Assembly: GCA_020638655.1 (NCBI GenBank)
Contig: JACKIC010000010.1
Location: 62,001 to 126,000 of the forward strand
DNA: 64,000 bases
Origin: Planctomycetota bacterium
GTDB lineage: Bacteria > Planctomycetota > UBA1135 > UBA2386
Direction of reading: 5' to 3'
A model generated the notes under the pieces. It did not search any database and was not told the origin of the DNA. It saw nothing but the letters and a program-made list of their open reading frames with translations. This document shows, in pieces, positions 1 to 8,006 of the stretch (its first letter is position 1; the number at the start of each line of letters is the position of its first letter). Both the position numbers and the translations under genes were made by a program.

Positions 1-1
1 G

Positions 2-1543
2 GTCCGCGGTCGCCTCGTGCGCCACGCCAACGCGCTCGCCGTGGCGCCCGCCGCGGCCAAAGCCGAACTCGAGGCCGTGCTCGCCACGCTCTCGTCGCGC
101 ACCTCGCCGCGCTGGTACGCGCCCGCCGAGAACGACGCCGATCGCGCCGACTGGATGAAGCTCGTGCGCTCGGTCTGCACCCTCAGCGAGCTGCCCGAGC
201 TGCGCGGCAAGGGGCTCGACCTCGCCCTGTCGCTCGACGCCAAGGACCAGCGCCTGCCCGACGTGTTCACCCTGCTCGTCGATCTGGTCGGTGATGCGAG
301 CCAGGGCGCGCAGTTTCGTTCGACGTGCCTGATCCACCTGCGCGGTTGGCTCGACCAGCCCGCCGTCGCCGACGTGTTGGTGGCCAGGCTGCGCGACCTG
401 CTCGCCGACGCCACCCCCGAGGTGCGCCAGAAGGCCGCCGAGTCCCTCGCCCGCCTGCCCGAGCTGACCGACCCGCGCCGCTTCGACTGGATCACCATGA
501 CCATCTCCGCCGTGCGCGAGCGCCTGCAGGTCGAGCCTGCGGAGGCCGTGCTGCAGGCCCTGGTCAACGTCGTGCAGGTCTGTGGTCGGCAGCCGCAGAT
601 GGCCGAGAACGCCATCGGCGCGCTCAACATCGTGCTCGAAGCGCTCGGCAACCCGGTGCCGCCCGAGCAGCAGTTCCGGCGCGAGCCGATCCTGCTGGCG
701 CTGTCGACGATCGCCGCCGATCCGAGCGCCGCGCGCGGATCGTGGCTCGGCGCCTGCCCGCAGCTGCTCGCGTTCCGCAAGCGCAACAGCCTGCGCCTGA
801 TCCTGCAGAACCACGGCGCCATCGACCTCGCCCAGAAGGTCGCCAGCAACGACGGGGCGATCCGCGAACAGGCCCAGAAGGCGATGCAGGTCGTCATCAA
901 CACGGCGTTGCTGAAGCCGGCCAAGGACGCCTGGACCTCGACCGACGAGCTGCAGAAGGAGGCGCGTGAGGTGCGCAACGCCTTCCTCGCCCTCGACGGC
1001 ATCGATGAGGCGCTGCGGCTCGACGCGCCCGAACATCGCCTGCTGCGCCTCGAGGTCGAGCTCGCGGGCGGCAAGTTCCAGGAGGTCGAGAAGCGCGCCC
1101 AGTCCTGGCTGACCGGGGGCGCCGGTGTCGGCCGCGCGGCGTTCACCCCGGCCCAGACCACCGCCGTGCGCATCCTCGCCGCCGAAGCGCTGCTCGGCCT
1201 CAACAAGCCCGACGCCGCCGCCAAGATCCTCGCCGAGCGCGAAGCCGAACCCGCCAACCCGGTGGCCCTGGCCGATCTGCAGGTCCGCATCGCCCGCGCG
1301 CTGCCCCCGGCCAGCGCCGCCCTCGCGGCGGGACTGTTCGACAAGGCGCTGCGCGCGACCCCGCCCGAGGACCCGGCCTTCCGCGCCCGTCTCCTCGACT
1401 GGGCCCAGGCCAAGATCCGCGCCGACGCCACCGCCAAGGAAGTGGTCCTTGCCGAGCTCGACCGCTACGTGGCCCTGTTCGAAGCCCGCGACTGCCCGCA
1501 AGAGCAACACGACGCCTTCCAGAACCTGCGCAACCAGCGCTGA
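2..1543 (+). CDS. HEAT-repeat helical protein, 5' partial
   Basis: The reading frame is open to the left edge, so the true start lies outside the window; the first in-window start candidate is GTG at 17. About 510 residues are seen, almost all predicted alpha-helix, with alanine/leucine-rich repeats of roughly 35-40 residues like HEAT or Armadillo units in the first 300 residues and TPR-like helices near the C-terminus. No catalytic motif, signal or membrane segment is visible in the part present. Such proteins are scaffolds or damage/regulatory adaptors in planctomycetes, but no specific partner can be named. The stop at 1541-1543 is followed within 95 bases by tRNA-fMet. Confidence 0.7.
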   Translation, partial: VRGRLVRHANALAVAPAAAKAELEAVLATLSSRTSPRWYAPAENDADRADWMKLVRSVCTLSELPELRGKGLDLALSLDAKDQRLPDVFTLLVDLVGDASQGAQFRSTCLIHLRGWLDQPAVADVLVARLRDLLADATPEVRQKAAESLARLPELTDPRRFDWITMTISAVRERLQVEPAEAVLQALVNVVQVCGRQPQMAENAIGALNIVLEALGNPVPPEQQFRREPILLALSTIAADPSAARGSWLGACPQLLAFRKRNSLRLILQNHGAIDLAQKVASNDGAIREQAQKAMQVVINTALLKPAKDAWTSTDELQKEAREVRNAFLALDGIDEALRLDAPEHRLLRLEVELAGGKFQEVEKRAQSWLTGGAGVGRAAFTPAQTTAVRILAAEALLGLNKPDAAAKILAEREAEPANPVALADLQVRIARALPPASAALAAGLFDKALRATPPEDPAFRARLLDWAQAKIRADATAKEVVLAELDRYVALFEARDCPQEQHDAFQNLRNQR

Positions 1544-1635
1544 GTCGCGCCCTTGGGCCGCGGGGGGCGCCAGATGTGGAAACGAAGAAGGCGCTTGAGT
1601 TCCGTGCCGAGCGCGCTACTCTCTTCGCCTCACGA

Positions 1636-1715
<80 letters not shown>

Positions 1716-1722
1716 AGAACCG

Positions 1723-1761
1723 AAGGGCGGACAGGCACTTGTGCTTGTCCGCCCTTTTGTC
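1723..1761 (+). terminator. rho-independent terminator after tRNA-fMet
   Basis: AAGGGCGGACA (1723-1733) pairs with TGTCCGCCCTT (1746-1756). The inner GCAC/GTGC pairing leaves a tiny loop, and TTGTCTTT follows. It lies inside the attL end, so it was brought in by, or moved with, the island; the matching downstream copy of att has a different hairpin at 6259. Confidence 0.85.
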
Positions 1762-1882
1762 TTTCTCGGGGGTGTGACCGCGACTGTGCCCAAATTGTGT
1801 CCACGATTGGGAGGAGTTGCGGTGCCGGTAGACCGAGTCGACGGGGCCGTTGCCCGGAGTCGGTTGCTACGTGGTCACACTC

Positions 1883-2986
1883 ATGCGTCGTGGACGGACC
1901 TGGTGGATCCAGTTCCGTGAGGACGGTCGGCGAGTTCGGGAGAGCCTGAACACGACGAACAGGAAGGTCGCCGAGGAACTGCGCCTGCGGCGCGAGATCG
2001 AGGTCGGCCAGCGTCGCCTCGGCCTGGTGCCCGCGGTCGCGCCCGCACCGGCTGCAGCTGCGCCAGTCGTCGCCGCGGAACCGGTGGTCGCGGCCGAGCC
2101 CGCGCCGGCGCCGGTCGTGGTCTGGGAGGACCGGCCGTTGGCCGAGATCCGGGCCGAATACGAGGCGTGGTCGAAGGTGCACAAGCGCGCCAAGACGATG
2201 CTCAACGACAAGGGCCGGCTCGACAAGTTCTTCGCCGCCGTGCCCGACATGCCGCTGCGCGACATTCGCACCGCCGACGTCGAGCGCTTCCTCACCGCGC
2301 AGGCGAGTGCCCGGAAGAGCCCGGCGACGCTGCTGCGTCATCGCGAGATCCTGCACGCCTTCTGGCGCTGGGCGCTTCGGCAGGGCTACGTCGCGCAGAA
2401 CGTCGTGGCTTCGATCCCGCGCCCGCGTGTGCCGGAGCGCGACCCGGTGTTCCTGAGTCTCGGCCAGGTCGACGAACTGCTCGCCGCCGTCGCCGGCACC
2501 GTGATCGAGGGCCCGATCGCGACCGCCGTGTTCGCCGGCCTGCGCCGCGAGGAACTGTGTTGGCTGACCTGGGCCGATCTCGAGCGCGACCTCAAGCCCG
2601 CGATCCTGCGCGTACGCGCGAAGACCGTGCGGGGGGAGTCGTGGCAGCCGAAGACCAAGCGCGACCGCAAGGTGCCGGTGTCCCCGCGGCTGCTGGCCGT
2701 GCTGGAGAAGCTGGAGCCGCGCAAGGGCGTGCCATGGTTGTTCGCTTCGCCGGATGGGTGTCGGTGGGATCCCGACAACCTGAGCCGCGCGTTCCGCCAG
2801 GTGCTGAAGGCTGCAGGGCTGCCGTGGAACCTGCTACAACTGCGCCACACGTTCGGGTCGCAGCTGGCGCGAAAGGGCGTGTCGCTGCTGAAGATCGCGA
2901 GGCTGATGGGGAACTCCCCGGTGATCGCGAGCAAGCACTACATCAACCTGGTGCCGGAGGAGATGGCGGATGAAGTCGTGTTCTGA
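1883..2986 (+). CDS. int: tyrosine recombinase/phage integrase of the island
   Basis: About 367 residues. The N-terminus has the short beta motif RRGRTWWIQF seen in many phage integrases, then an alanine/proline-rich linker, a core-binding SAM-like domain (about 95-180) and the catalytic domain. Visible catalytic elements are the arginine in AGLRREE, a lysine region near KTKRDRK, LRHT, and the tyrosine in SKHYIN close to the C-terminus. The usual first histidine of HxxR is leucine here, so the active site departs slightly from consensus. The start is uncertain: ATG 1883 is used, with GTG 1871 and TTG 1850 in frame upstream. It sits just inside attL and should excise or integrate the element at tRNA-fMet. 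A broken paralogue lies at 7738-8006. Confidence 0.93.
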   Translation: MRRGRTWWIQFREDGRRVRESLNTTNRKVAEELRLRREIEVGQRRLGLVPAVAPAPAAAAPVVAAEPVVAAEPAPAPVVVWEDRPLAEIRAEYEAWSKVHKRAKTMLNDKGRLDKFFAAVPDMPLRDIRTADVERFLTAQASARKSPATLLRHREILHAFWRWALRQGYVAQNVVASIPRPRVPERDPVFLSLGQVDELLAAVAGTVIEGPIATAVFAGLRREELCWLTWADLERDLKPAILRVRAKTVRGESWQPKTKRDRKVPVSPRLLAVLEKLEPRKGVPWLFASPDGCRWDPDNLSRAFRQVLKAAGLPWNLLQLRHTFGSQLARKGVSLLKIARLMGNSPVIASKHYINLVPEEMADEVVF

Positions 2987-3174
2987 GGAATAGGAGGCGA
3001 TCGATGCGGGCCTGTGGGAGCTCATGCGTGGTCGCCTGTTTGGCCTGAACGCCTGGGTGCAGCAGCTGGTGGCATGCGGGTTGCTCGGCATGTGGGTAGG
3101 ATTGGCAGCGCGTGCCGGCTGCGTGCGTGGTGCAACGCAGGTTTGCCGAACACGAGCCAGATCAGGAGAAGTGC

Positions 3175-3591
3175 ATGCCAGCGTTGAAGTCGAGGAGTCT
3201 GTTCATCAGTCATTCATGGACGTACAGCGATGCCTACGAGAAGCTCGTTGATCTGCTCGATGCAGCGCCGAACTTCATCTACAAGAACTACTCGGTCCCG
3301 AAAGACGACCCGGTTCACAATGCTCCAAGCGTTGATGCGCTATACAGGGCCATCAAGAATCAGGTGGTGTTCTGCGACGTGGTCCTGATCATGGCCGGCA
3401 AGTACGCGACCTACAGCAAGTGGATTCAGCGTGAGATCCAGATTGCAAAGCAAGATTTCTCCAAGCCGCTCGTCGCCATTTGCCCATGGGGCACCGAACA
3501 AGTCTCGACGGTAGTCTCAGCTGCCGCGGACCGAATCGTGAGATGGAACACTGATTCAATAGTCTCAGCGATTCGGGAGTTGGACCCGTGA
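3175..3591 (+). CDS. TIR-like domain protein (ThsB/DUF1863-type), putative defence effector
   Basis: 138 residues from ATG 3175, chosen because AGGAGA lies 5-6 bases upstream at 3164-3169. The whole protein is one TIR-like flavodoxin fold: strand 1 LFISHSW (9-15), a region with KNYSVPKDDP (37-46), strand VVLIMAG (69-75), then the helix with SKWIQREI whose glutamate E87 sits where TIR enzymes keep their NAD-cleaving glutamate, and AICPWG (101-106). The family includes the Thoeris protein ThsB, which makes cyclic ADP-ribose-type signals on phage infection. The gene ends in a GTGA overlap with the following membrane-protein gene, implying translational coupling and a two-component system. Catalytic activity is inferred, not shown. 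Confidence 0.85.
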   Translation: MPALKSRSLFISHSWTYSDAYEKLVDLLDAAPNFIYKNYSVPKDDPVHNAPSVDALYRAIKNQVVFCDVVLIMAGKYATYSKWIQREIQIAKQDFSKPLVAICPWGTEQVSTVVSAAADRIVRWNTDSIVSAIRELDP

Positions 3592-4160
3592 GCGAAACCG
3601 CGCCTTCGCCTGAGCGGCCCGGCGAGATGCCGCCCCAATACGATCCCGGCCGGTGGCTGAGTGGCATTGAGCCGTCAGAATACGGTCCGTCCTATCGCGA
3701 TCACGTGCTCGATGTCTACAAGGTCTACCTTGAGATGGCCGATCGGATCAGCGAGCGCCGCGAGAAGGCCAACTCCTTTTTCTTGGCGATCAACACCGCC
3801 CTGGTCGCCCTACTTGCGAAGGACGCTTTCGGGAATGCCACGCACTCCACTACACTAGAGGTCTTGGTTCCACTTTCGGCGATAGTGATGTGCTATCTGT
3901 GGAATCGTATCATTCGCTCATACCGAGATATCAACTCGGCGAAATTCAAGGTCATCCATCAAATCGAGCGACGCCTCCCCATTCGCCCGTACGACGCTGA
4001 GTGGGCGAGTGTCGGACGAGGGAAGGAGAAGAGCCTTTACCTTCCGTTCACGCATGTGGAGCAGTTGGTTCCGTGGCTGTTCTTGCTCTTCCATGCGATC
4101 CTTGCGTTGACGGCTGTTCCATGGCAAGTCGTGCTCGCGGCGTTCCAGAAGGCTGGCTAA
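3588..4160 (+). CDS. small integral membrane protein, RipA/SLATT-like partner of the TIR protein
   Basis: 190 residues from GTG 3588, overlapping the TIR gene stop by 4 bases. The motif MADRISERREKANSFFLAIN (50-69) leads into a first hydrophobic segment; a second covers about 89-108, and a third near the C-terminus about 158-183. A soluble stretch SYRDINSAKFKVIHQIERRL lies between. It resembles the family annotated as RipA-like octameric membrane proteins and, more loosely, SLATT proteins, which are proposed pore-forming effectors of nucleotide-signalling defence systems. Membrane disruption triggered by the TIR product is an inference. Its stop codon lies inside the R'' box of an attC-like site, as is usual for integron cassettes. 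Confidence 0.75.
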   Translation: MSETAPSPERPGEMPPQYDPGRWLSGIEPSEYGPSYRDHVLDVYKVYLEMADRISERREKANSFFLAINTALVALLAKDAFGNATHSTTLEVLVPLSAIVMCYLWNRIIRSYRDINSAKFKVIHQIERRLPIRPYDAEWASVGRGKEKSLYLPFTHVEQLVPWLFLLFHAILALTAVPWQVVLAAFQKAG

Positions 4161-4223
4161 CACGACGCAGGAGCCGCGAGCGTCCCAAGCGGCGCTCGCG
4201 GCTCAGCGCCATAGGCGTTAGGC
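4155..4223 (+). repeat. integron attC-like recombination site
   Basis: The outer boxes are GGCTAAC (4155-4161) and GTTAGGC (4217-4223, matching the R' consensus GTTRRRY), complementary at 6 of 7 positions. Inside them GACGC (4164-4168) faces GCGCC (4206-4210) with one mismatch. A perfect 12-bp stem then runs GAGCCGCGAGCG (4171-4182) with CGCTCGCGGCTC (4193-4204), closing a 10-base loop. Two short imperfect boxes around a variable hairpin, total 69 nt, with a TAAC overlapping the upstream stop, is attC architecture. Orientation fits a cassette carrying the TIR/RipA pair. The upstream cassette boundary was not found and no integron integrase is in the window. Confidence 0.6.
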
Positions 4224-4356
4224 GTAGCGATCAATGCTGGAGCTCGGATGCGTAAGCTGACGGTCCTGGGTGAGCGCTACCGGCAACTGGTCAGCAAGAA
4301 CCGTATTAGGCTTCGGGTAGCATTGGTTAGCGCGGCACACGGAAATTGGCACTGGC

Positions 4357-5805
4357 ATGGCACTCAAAGAAGAAACCACGTCGAGAGTAGCGGATGAGCA
4401 TGGAGCCGTCCTTCCTCGGATGCATGCAAGGGAGAGGGCCTTTCAGGCGGCAATTTGGGGAGATATTGAACTGTGTCCGCAGGATCGAGAATGTAGTCAG
4501 ATTGCAAAGGACGTGTTAGTGCGGCAGTTGTGCGCGCATGCGCTGCAAGTGGCCGCTTGTACGGCGACGTTCTTGCCATTGGCATTTCTCTTGGCGTCCA
4601 TGGTGGAGAAGTCAGGATTTGGCATTTTGGGTGTGTGTGTCGGCGCACATATTGTCATCGTGATGCCTTTAGTGACGCGTTGGTTTGCGATGCGTGTGTG
4701 GGAGGAATCGTCGCGCCTCTTCGGCGTTGTTCGAGTGTGTCACGTAGATGTCAAGGCGCGATTGTTTGCGTTGTCGCGACATTTGGCCGACGCGATGTTC
4801 TACCGATTTGCAATTTCGGCGAGCATGGCCGTCGCTGCGATGGTGTTGACCATTCTGTTTTGTTCGCTGGGCTGGGCTGTCGTTTGTATTGTCGTGTCAA
4901 TAGTCCTGTGGCGCGTGATCGTAGGGGTGTTGATGAGAGTCGTCGTTGATGCCCTGAGAGGCCTGCCTACGTCAGACGGCGAGCCAGAACCACCGGTGCG
5001 TGCGATTGCGGCGCTGACGGGGCGCGACATCGATCAGATCGCAGTGTTTAATGGCAGAGTTTTAATCAGCCCGCGCATGGGCCGGTCTTGGGTGCCAGTC
5101 GTTGTGAATTGCTCGGTGTTTGCAGGCAGTTTGGTTCTTGTTGCGCACGCTTTCCGGGGTGGGGCCGTAGTGATGGAGTTCGTGGTTCTATTGATCGCCA
5201 ATGTGTGTATCGGTATTGTGGTCATGTTGGCGCAGAGGGCGTGGGTGAATACGCGCGACAGACATTGCAGGGTTGTCGTGTTGTGGCGATACTTGCCGAC
5301 GACAGCGAAAATGCTGCGAAAGCACGTGCTGCCTACGATTGCGAATCACGCTGCGGTCAGTGTCGTTTGCAGTAAGGAGTACGACGATACCCAGGTGTAC
5401 GATATTGGTTGCCTTGTGTGGCTCTTCCCCATTGCCATGCCATGGCTCGCTCCCTACAGCATGGCGGATGTCACGGAACTTAGATGCGACAGTCCCGAAT
5501 GGAAGGGCGATGTTGAGCGATTGCTCAATCAGTCGGACATGGCGGTCTTTGTTCTTGGAGACAGTCCCGGTGCTAGCATTGCGTGGGAGTTGGAGGCGGC
5601 GCTGTCGGCCCTGCCTCCATCAAGGATGATTGTATTATGGCCAAGGTCGCAGATTGCTGACACGAAGATGAAGGCGATGTTGGGCCTTGCCTCTTCACGG
5701 GGCGTTACGTCCTATGCATATGCAAAGAGAATGGGAGGCGGTTTGCGCGTGGGGTGGGCGATCCGGAGGTTCTTCCGTGGTTGTGCGAAAGTCGGGTGTG
5801 AATAG
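4357..5805 (+). CDS. six-TM membrane protein with C-terminal TIR-like domain
   Basis: 482 residues. Three pairs of hydrophobic segments are visible (about 62-82/88-108, 150-170/172-194 and 244-265/271-292). A soluble C-terminal region of about 170 residues follows and contains SPEWKGDVERLL (379-390), SDMAVFVLGDSPG (393-405), AWELEAAL (409-416) and MIVLWPRS. The pattern W...V..LL..sD..v...G.s.g..WEl..al is that of a degenerate TIR-like/Rossmannoid domain found at the end of bacterial membrane proteins. Base composition is lower in G+C than the core genes. Its place inside the island next to a TIR system suggests a membrane sensor or second defence gene; no family name is certain. Confidence 0.7.
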   Translation: MALKEETTSRVADEHGAVLPRMHARERAFQAAIWGDIELCPQDRECSQIAKDVLVRQLCAHALQVAACTATFLPLAFLLASMVEKSGFGILGVCVGAHIVIVMPLVTRWFAMRVWEESSRLFGVVRVCHVDVKARLFALSRHLADAMFYRFAISASMAVAAMVLTILFCSLGWAVVCIVVSIVLWRVIVGVLMRVVVDALRGLPTSDGEPEPPVRAIAALTGRDIDQIAVFNGRVLISPRMGRSWVPVVVNCSVFAGSLVLVAHAFRGGAVVMEFVVLLIANVCIGIVVMLAQRAWVNTRDRHCRVVVLWRYLPTTAKMLRKHVLPTIANHAAVSVVCSKEYDDTQVYDIGCLVWLFPIAMPWLAPYSMADVTELRCDSPEWKGDVERLLNQSDMAVFVLGDSPGASIAWELEAALSALPPSRMIVLWPRSQIADTKMKAMLGLASSRGVTSYAYAKRMGGGLRVGWAIRRFFRGCAKVGCE

Positions 5806-6199
5806 CCGGAGGCACTTGTGTGGGGTCGTAGGGGAATCCTCATTCGGGGTGCAGCGATGTGCCCTTAGCACGAAGGCAGGATGCGGACACGGACTTCAAA
5901 CGCCCGAAGGTCATGGGATGACTGCGGATTGGCAAGCGGCCCGAAAGTCATGCCGACTGTGTGTTCGGAATGTCGGCGCGGACACTAGCCGAGTCCTAGG
6001 GCCCGAAGGTCGTGGCCAACCCAAGGATGTCCAGGTCGTCTTCTGTTAGGCTGTGCTCTCTGTGTGTCCGCGAGGCGGCAAACATGGAGAGCCTGGCGAA
6101 GCTGGACATCCCGACTGTGTCCATGTATGCTCTGCCGACATCGTTCTTTGCATGTAATCGCCTGTCAGGACTGCGTTTCGGACGCGTGCGTCGCGACGT
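5806..6199. other. non-coding tail of the island before attR
   Basis: About 390 bases with no convincing gene. It contains three near-copies of GCCCGAAGGTCATG (5902, 5939 and 6001), a word similar to the tRNA-fMet anticodon-arm segment CCCGAAGGTCAGAGG in attL. It also has a GTTAGGC word at 6045 and a 9-base inverted repeat GATGTCCAG/CTGGACATC around 6026 and 6101. These may be recombinase arm sites or decayed att copies; nothing more can be said from sequence alone. Confidence 0.4.
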
Positions 6200-6247
6200 C
6201 TCATAACCCGAATGTCAGAGGTTCGAATCCTCTCCCCGCTACCATTC
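6200..6247 (+). repeat. attR: second copy of the tRNA-fMet 3' segment
   Basis: Identical to 1668-1715 except T6213 for G1681. The 5' half of a tRNA is absent, so this is not a functional tRNA gene but the displaced original chromosomal 3' end, marking the right boundary of the island. Confidence 0.9.
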
Positions 6248-6833
6248 GTCAGAAGCGAACGCCCTGGGGCCACAAGCCCTGGGGCGTCTTGCTGTACGGG
6301 GCGCATGTAGGTGCCGTGCAGGCGGTCGGATACGGCGATCGGGGGCTGGTCGGGTGCGCAGGCGGGCAAGCGGGTCAACAGGTCGAGAGCGGATCTGGCC
6401 CCAAAGTGCTCTCGGACTCTGAGAACAGGGCTCTGGGTTCTAGCCCGAGAGCAGGAAAGCGGGAGCGGTCAGAGCGCTCTTCGTCACGGCCGCCATCGCC
6501 CGCATTTCCTGGCGAATGTGACACAGGTCCTTCTGCCTGCAACTGGGGCCTGTCGGCATAGGGAGCCATGCGCTCGTCGTGAGTCCTTGGCAACTGGCCG
6601 CAACTTCCCGTGAAGGGCGAGGCTGTCAAACCGTGTGTGCAAGAGCCATGGCCACTGAGGAGCAAGATGCGTCGTCTACTGGCTTCCTGAGGTGTGCTTT
6701 GCGCGTTTGCACAGGCATGGCGGTAGGAGGTCCCCAACGGTACTAGTGGTTCCGCCTCGCGAGAACTGTTGGGGGCTACAGCGAAGAACACGAATGGCTA
6801 CTATCCGGGAATCCTGAGGTCTTGGGGTTGGAG
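6248..6833. other. non-coding stretch right of attR
   Basis: About 580 bases in which no open frame looks protein-like. It holds the terminator-like hairpin at 6259-6296 and a hairpin GCTCTCGG (6408-6415)/CCGAGAGC (6445-6452). The right arm, GGGTTCTAGCCC, is reminiscent of a degenerate tRNA T-arm, suggesting further decayed integration scars. Nothing else is recognised. Confidence 0.4.
6259..6296 (+). terminator. hairpin after attR, probable original tRNA-fMet terminator
   Basis: ACGCCCTGGGGC (6259-6270) pairs with GCCCTGGGGCGT (6276-6287) over 12 positions with two G-T wobbles and a CACAA loop, followed by CTTGCTGT. It stands in the same relation to attR as the 1723 hairpin does to attL, so it probably terminated the tRNA before the island inserted. 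Confidence 0.6.
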
Positions 6834-7643
6834 ATGAAGACGGTGCACAACATTGCGTTTGGGTCGAGCCCCGACTTGGCAAGGCGATTTCGGGCGTGGG
6901 GTCTGGAGGTTGCGGATAGTGGCTTCGTGGCCCTGGAGATCGACGAAGAGTCCCTGGAGTGGCGAAATGTCGCGGAGTGGGTGAGGTGTTCGGGGTGCGT
7001 GCATCGGATTGAGTCGCGCTTCTCGAGCGTGGAGATGAGAGATGCGGAGTGGTTGCAGATGCGAGGTGACTGGCAGTGTGGGTTTCCGCAGCCCAAGGAG
7101 GATGAGTTCGGTTACTTGAAGCACACGTATGGGGACTGCCCTGGCTGTGCGCGGTGTGGGGCGGGCAGGGTGCAGTCGGCGCCTTTCATGATGAAGAAGG
7201 CGCCCGCTTGGGGTCAGCGAGCGATTGCCCAATTGCATTGGGTGTATGATGAATGGTTTGTGGTGAGGGAGAAATATCAGAATTGCCTTGAAGGCATGGG
7301 CGTGGGATGCCGAGAAGTGGTGGATCGCCAAGGCAGGGAGATCGCGGGCGTTGTGCAATTGGTGGTGGATCGCGAGGTGCAGGTGGATCTGGGTGGATTG
7401 ATTCAGGAAGAATCGGAGTGCTGCGAGTGTCGCCGGAAGAAGTTCTTGCCCGTCACCGTTGGGATGGGGCCCACAGTGGTCGCGCCGGCGAGGGGCGTGA
7501 ACATATGCAAGAGCTCTGCGTGGTTCGGTAGTGGGGGGCAGGCGTTCCAACTGAGCATCGTGTCTCAGGCGTTTCGCAAGGCGGTGATGGATTGCGGGAT
7601 ACGAGGGGTGTCTTTTAGACCGTTGGCAGTCAGCTCAGCGTGA
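6834..7643 (+). CDS. cysteine-rich protein resembling double-CXXCG immunity proteins
   Basis: 269 residues from ATG 6834 (TTG 6822 is in frame upstream). Cysteine pairs lie at C52/C55, C102/C105/C108 and C196/C197/C199, suggesting zinc binding. The C-terminus FGSGGQAFQLSIVSQAF followed by GIRGVSFRPL resembles the ending of myxobacterial and planctomycete double-CXXCG proteins, some of which (SitI6-type) are immunity proteins against contact-dependent toxins. No signal peptide or membrane segment is present. No toxin gene lies beside it, which fits an orphan immunity gene in a decayed element. The gene is real by composition; the functional assignment is weak. Confidence 0.6.
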   Translation: MKTVHNIAFGSSPDLARRFRAWGLEVADSGFVALEIDEESLEWRNVAEWVRCSGCVHRIESRFSSVEMRDAEWLQMRGDWQCGFPQPKEDEFGYLKHTYGDCPGCARCGAGRVQSAPFMMKKAPAWGQRAIAQLHWVYDEWFVVREKYQNCLEGMGVGCREVVDRQGREIAGVVQLVVDREVQVDLGGLIQEESECCECRRKKFLPVTVGMGPTVVAPARGVNICKSSAWFGSGGQAFQLSIVSQAFRKAVMDCGIRGVSFRPLAVSSA

Positions 7644-7660
7644 TGGTCCAACCCAGATAC

Positions 7661-7695
7661 ATGGGTAACACGCGTGTCCGGGCGCATGGGTGACA
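7661..7695. repeat. short direct repeat ATGGGTRACA, possible IS end
   Basis: ATGGGTAACA (7661-7670) and ATGGGTGACA (7686-7695) form a direct repeat between the preceding gene and the integrase remnant. Similar words occur near ends of some insertion sequences, so this could be a leftover IS terminus, but no transposase is present. Confidence 0.25.
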
Positions 7696-7737
7696 CCCGA
7701 GCGTGACCGCAGGGAGCGCCGCGGGGCTCGTGGCCGG

Positions 7738-8006
7738 ATGCCATGGTCCCAGGCCGATCCGGTTCGCTTCGCCTGGCGGGTGCCACCGGGATCCCGACGA
7801 CCTCAGCCGCGCGTTCCGTGAGTTGCTGAAGGCTGCAGGGCTGCCGTGGAACCTGCTACAACTGCGCCCACGTTCGGGTCGCAGTGGTGCGAAAGGGCGT
7901 GTCGCTGCTCGAGATCGCGAGGCTGATGGGGAACTCCCCGGTGATCGCGAGCAAGCACTAGATCAACCTGGTGCCGGAGGAGATGGCGGATGAAGTCGTG
8001 TTCTGA
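7738..8006 (+). pseudogene. integrase C-terminal fragment, inactivated
   Basis: The DNA aligns closely to the last 250 bases of the intact integrase (about 2739-2986), including the shared ending GCGGATGAAGTCGTGTTCTGA. It is broken three ways: only the 3' part exists; a base is lost in CTGCGCCCACG (7863-7873; intact: CTGCGCCACACG), shifting the frame around the LRHT motif; and the catalytic tyrosine codon TAC is TAG at 7959-7961. It is the footprint of an earlier related element at the same tRNA, degraded before or after the present island inserted. Confidence 0.9.

Noticed and set aside
5888..5912. GGACTTCAAA as the anticodon loop of a tRNA-Sec
   Set aside because: The flanking bases cannot pair into an anticodon stem and no long acceptor or variable arm exists; tRNA-Sec must lie elsewhere if present.
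6045..6051. Second GTTAGGC word as a possible cassette end
   Set aside because: No matching R'' box, stem or stop overlap upstream within 150 bases; likely chance.
6408..6452. Hairpin with GGGTTCTAGCCC resembling a tRNA T-arm
   Set aside because: No acceptor stem, D-arm or anticodon stem could be completed.
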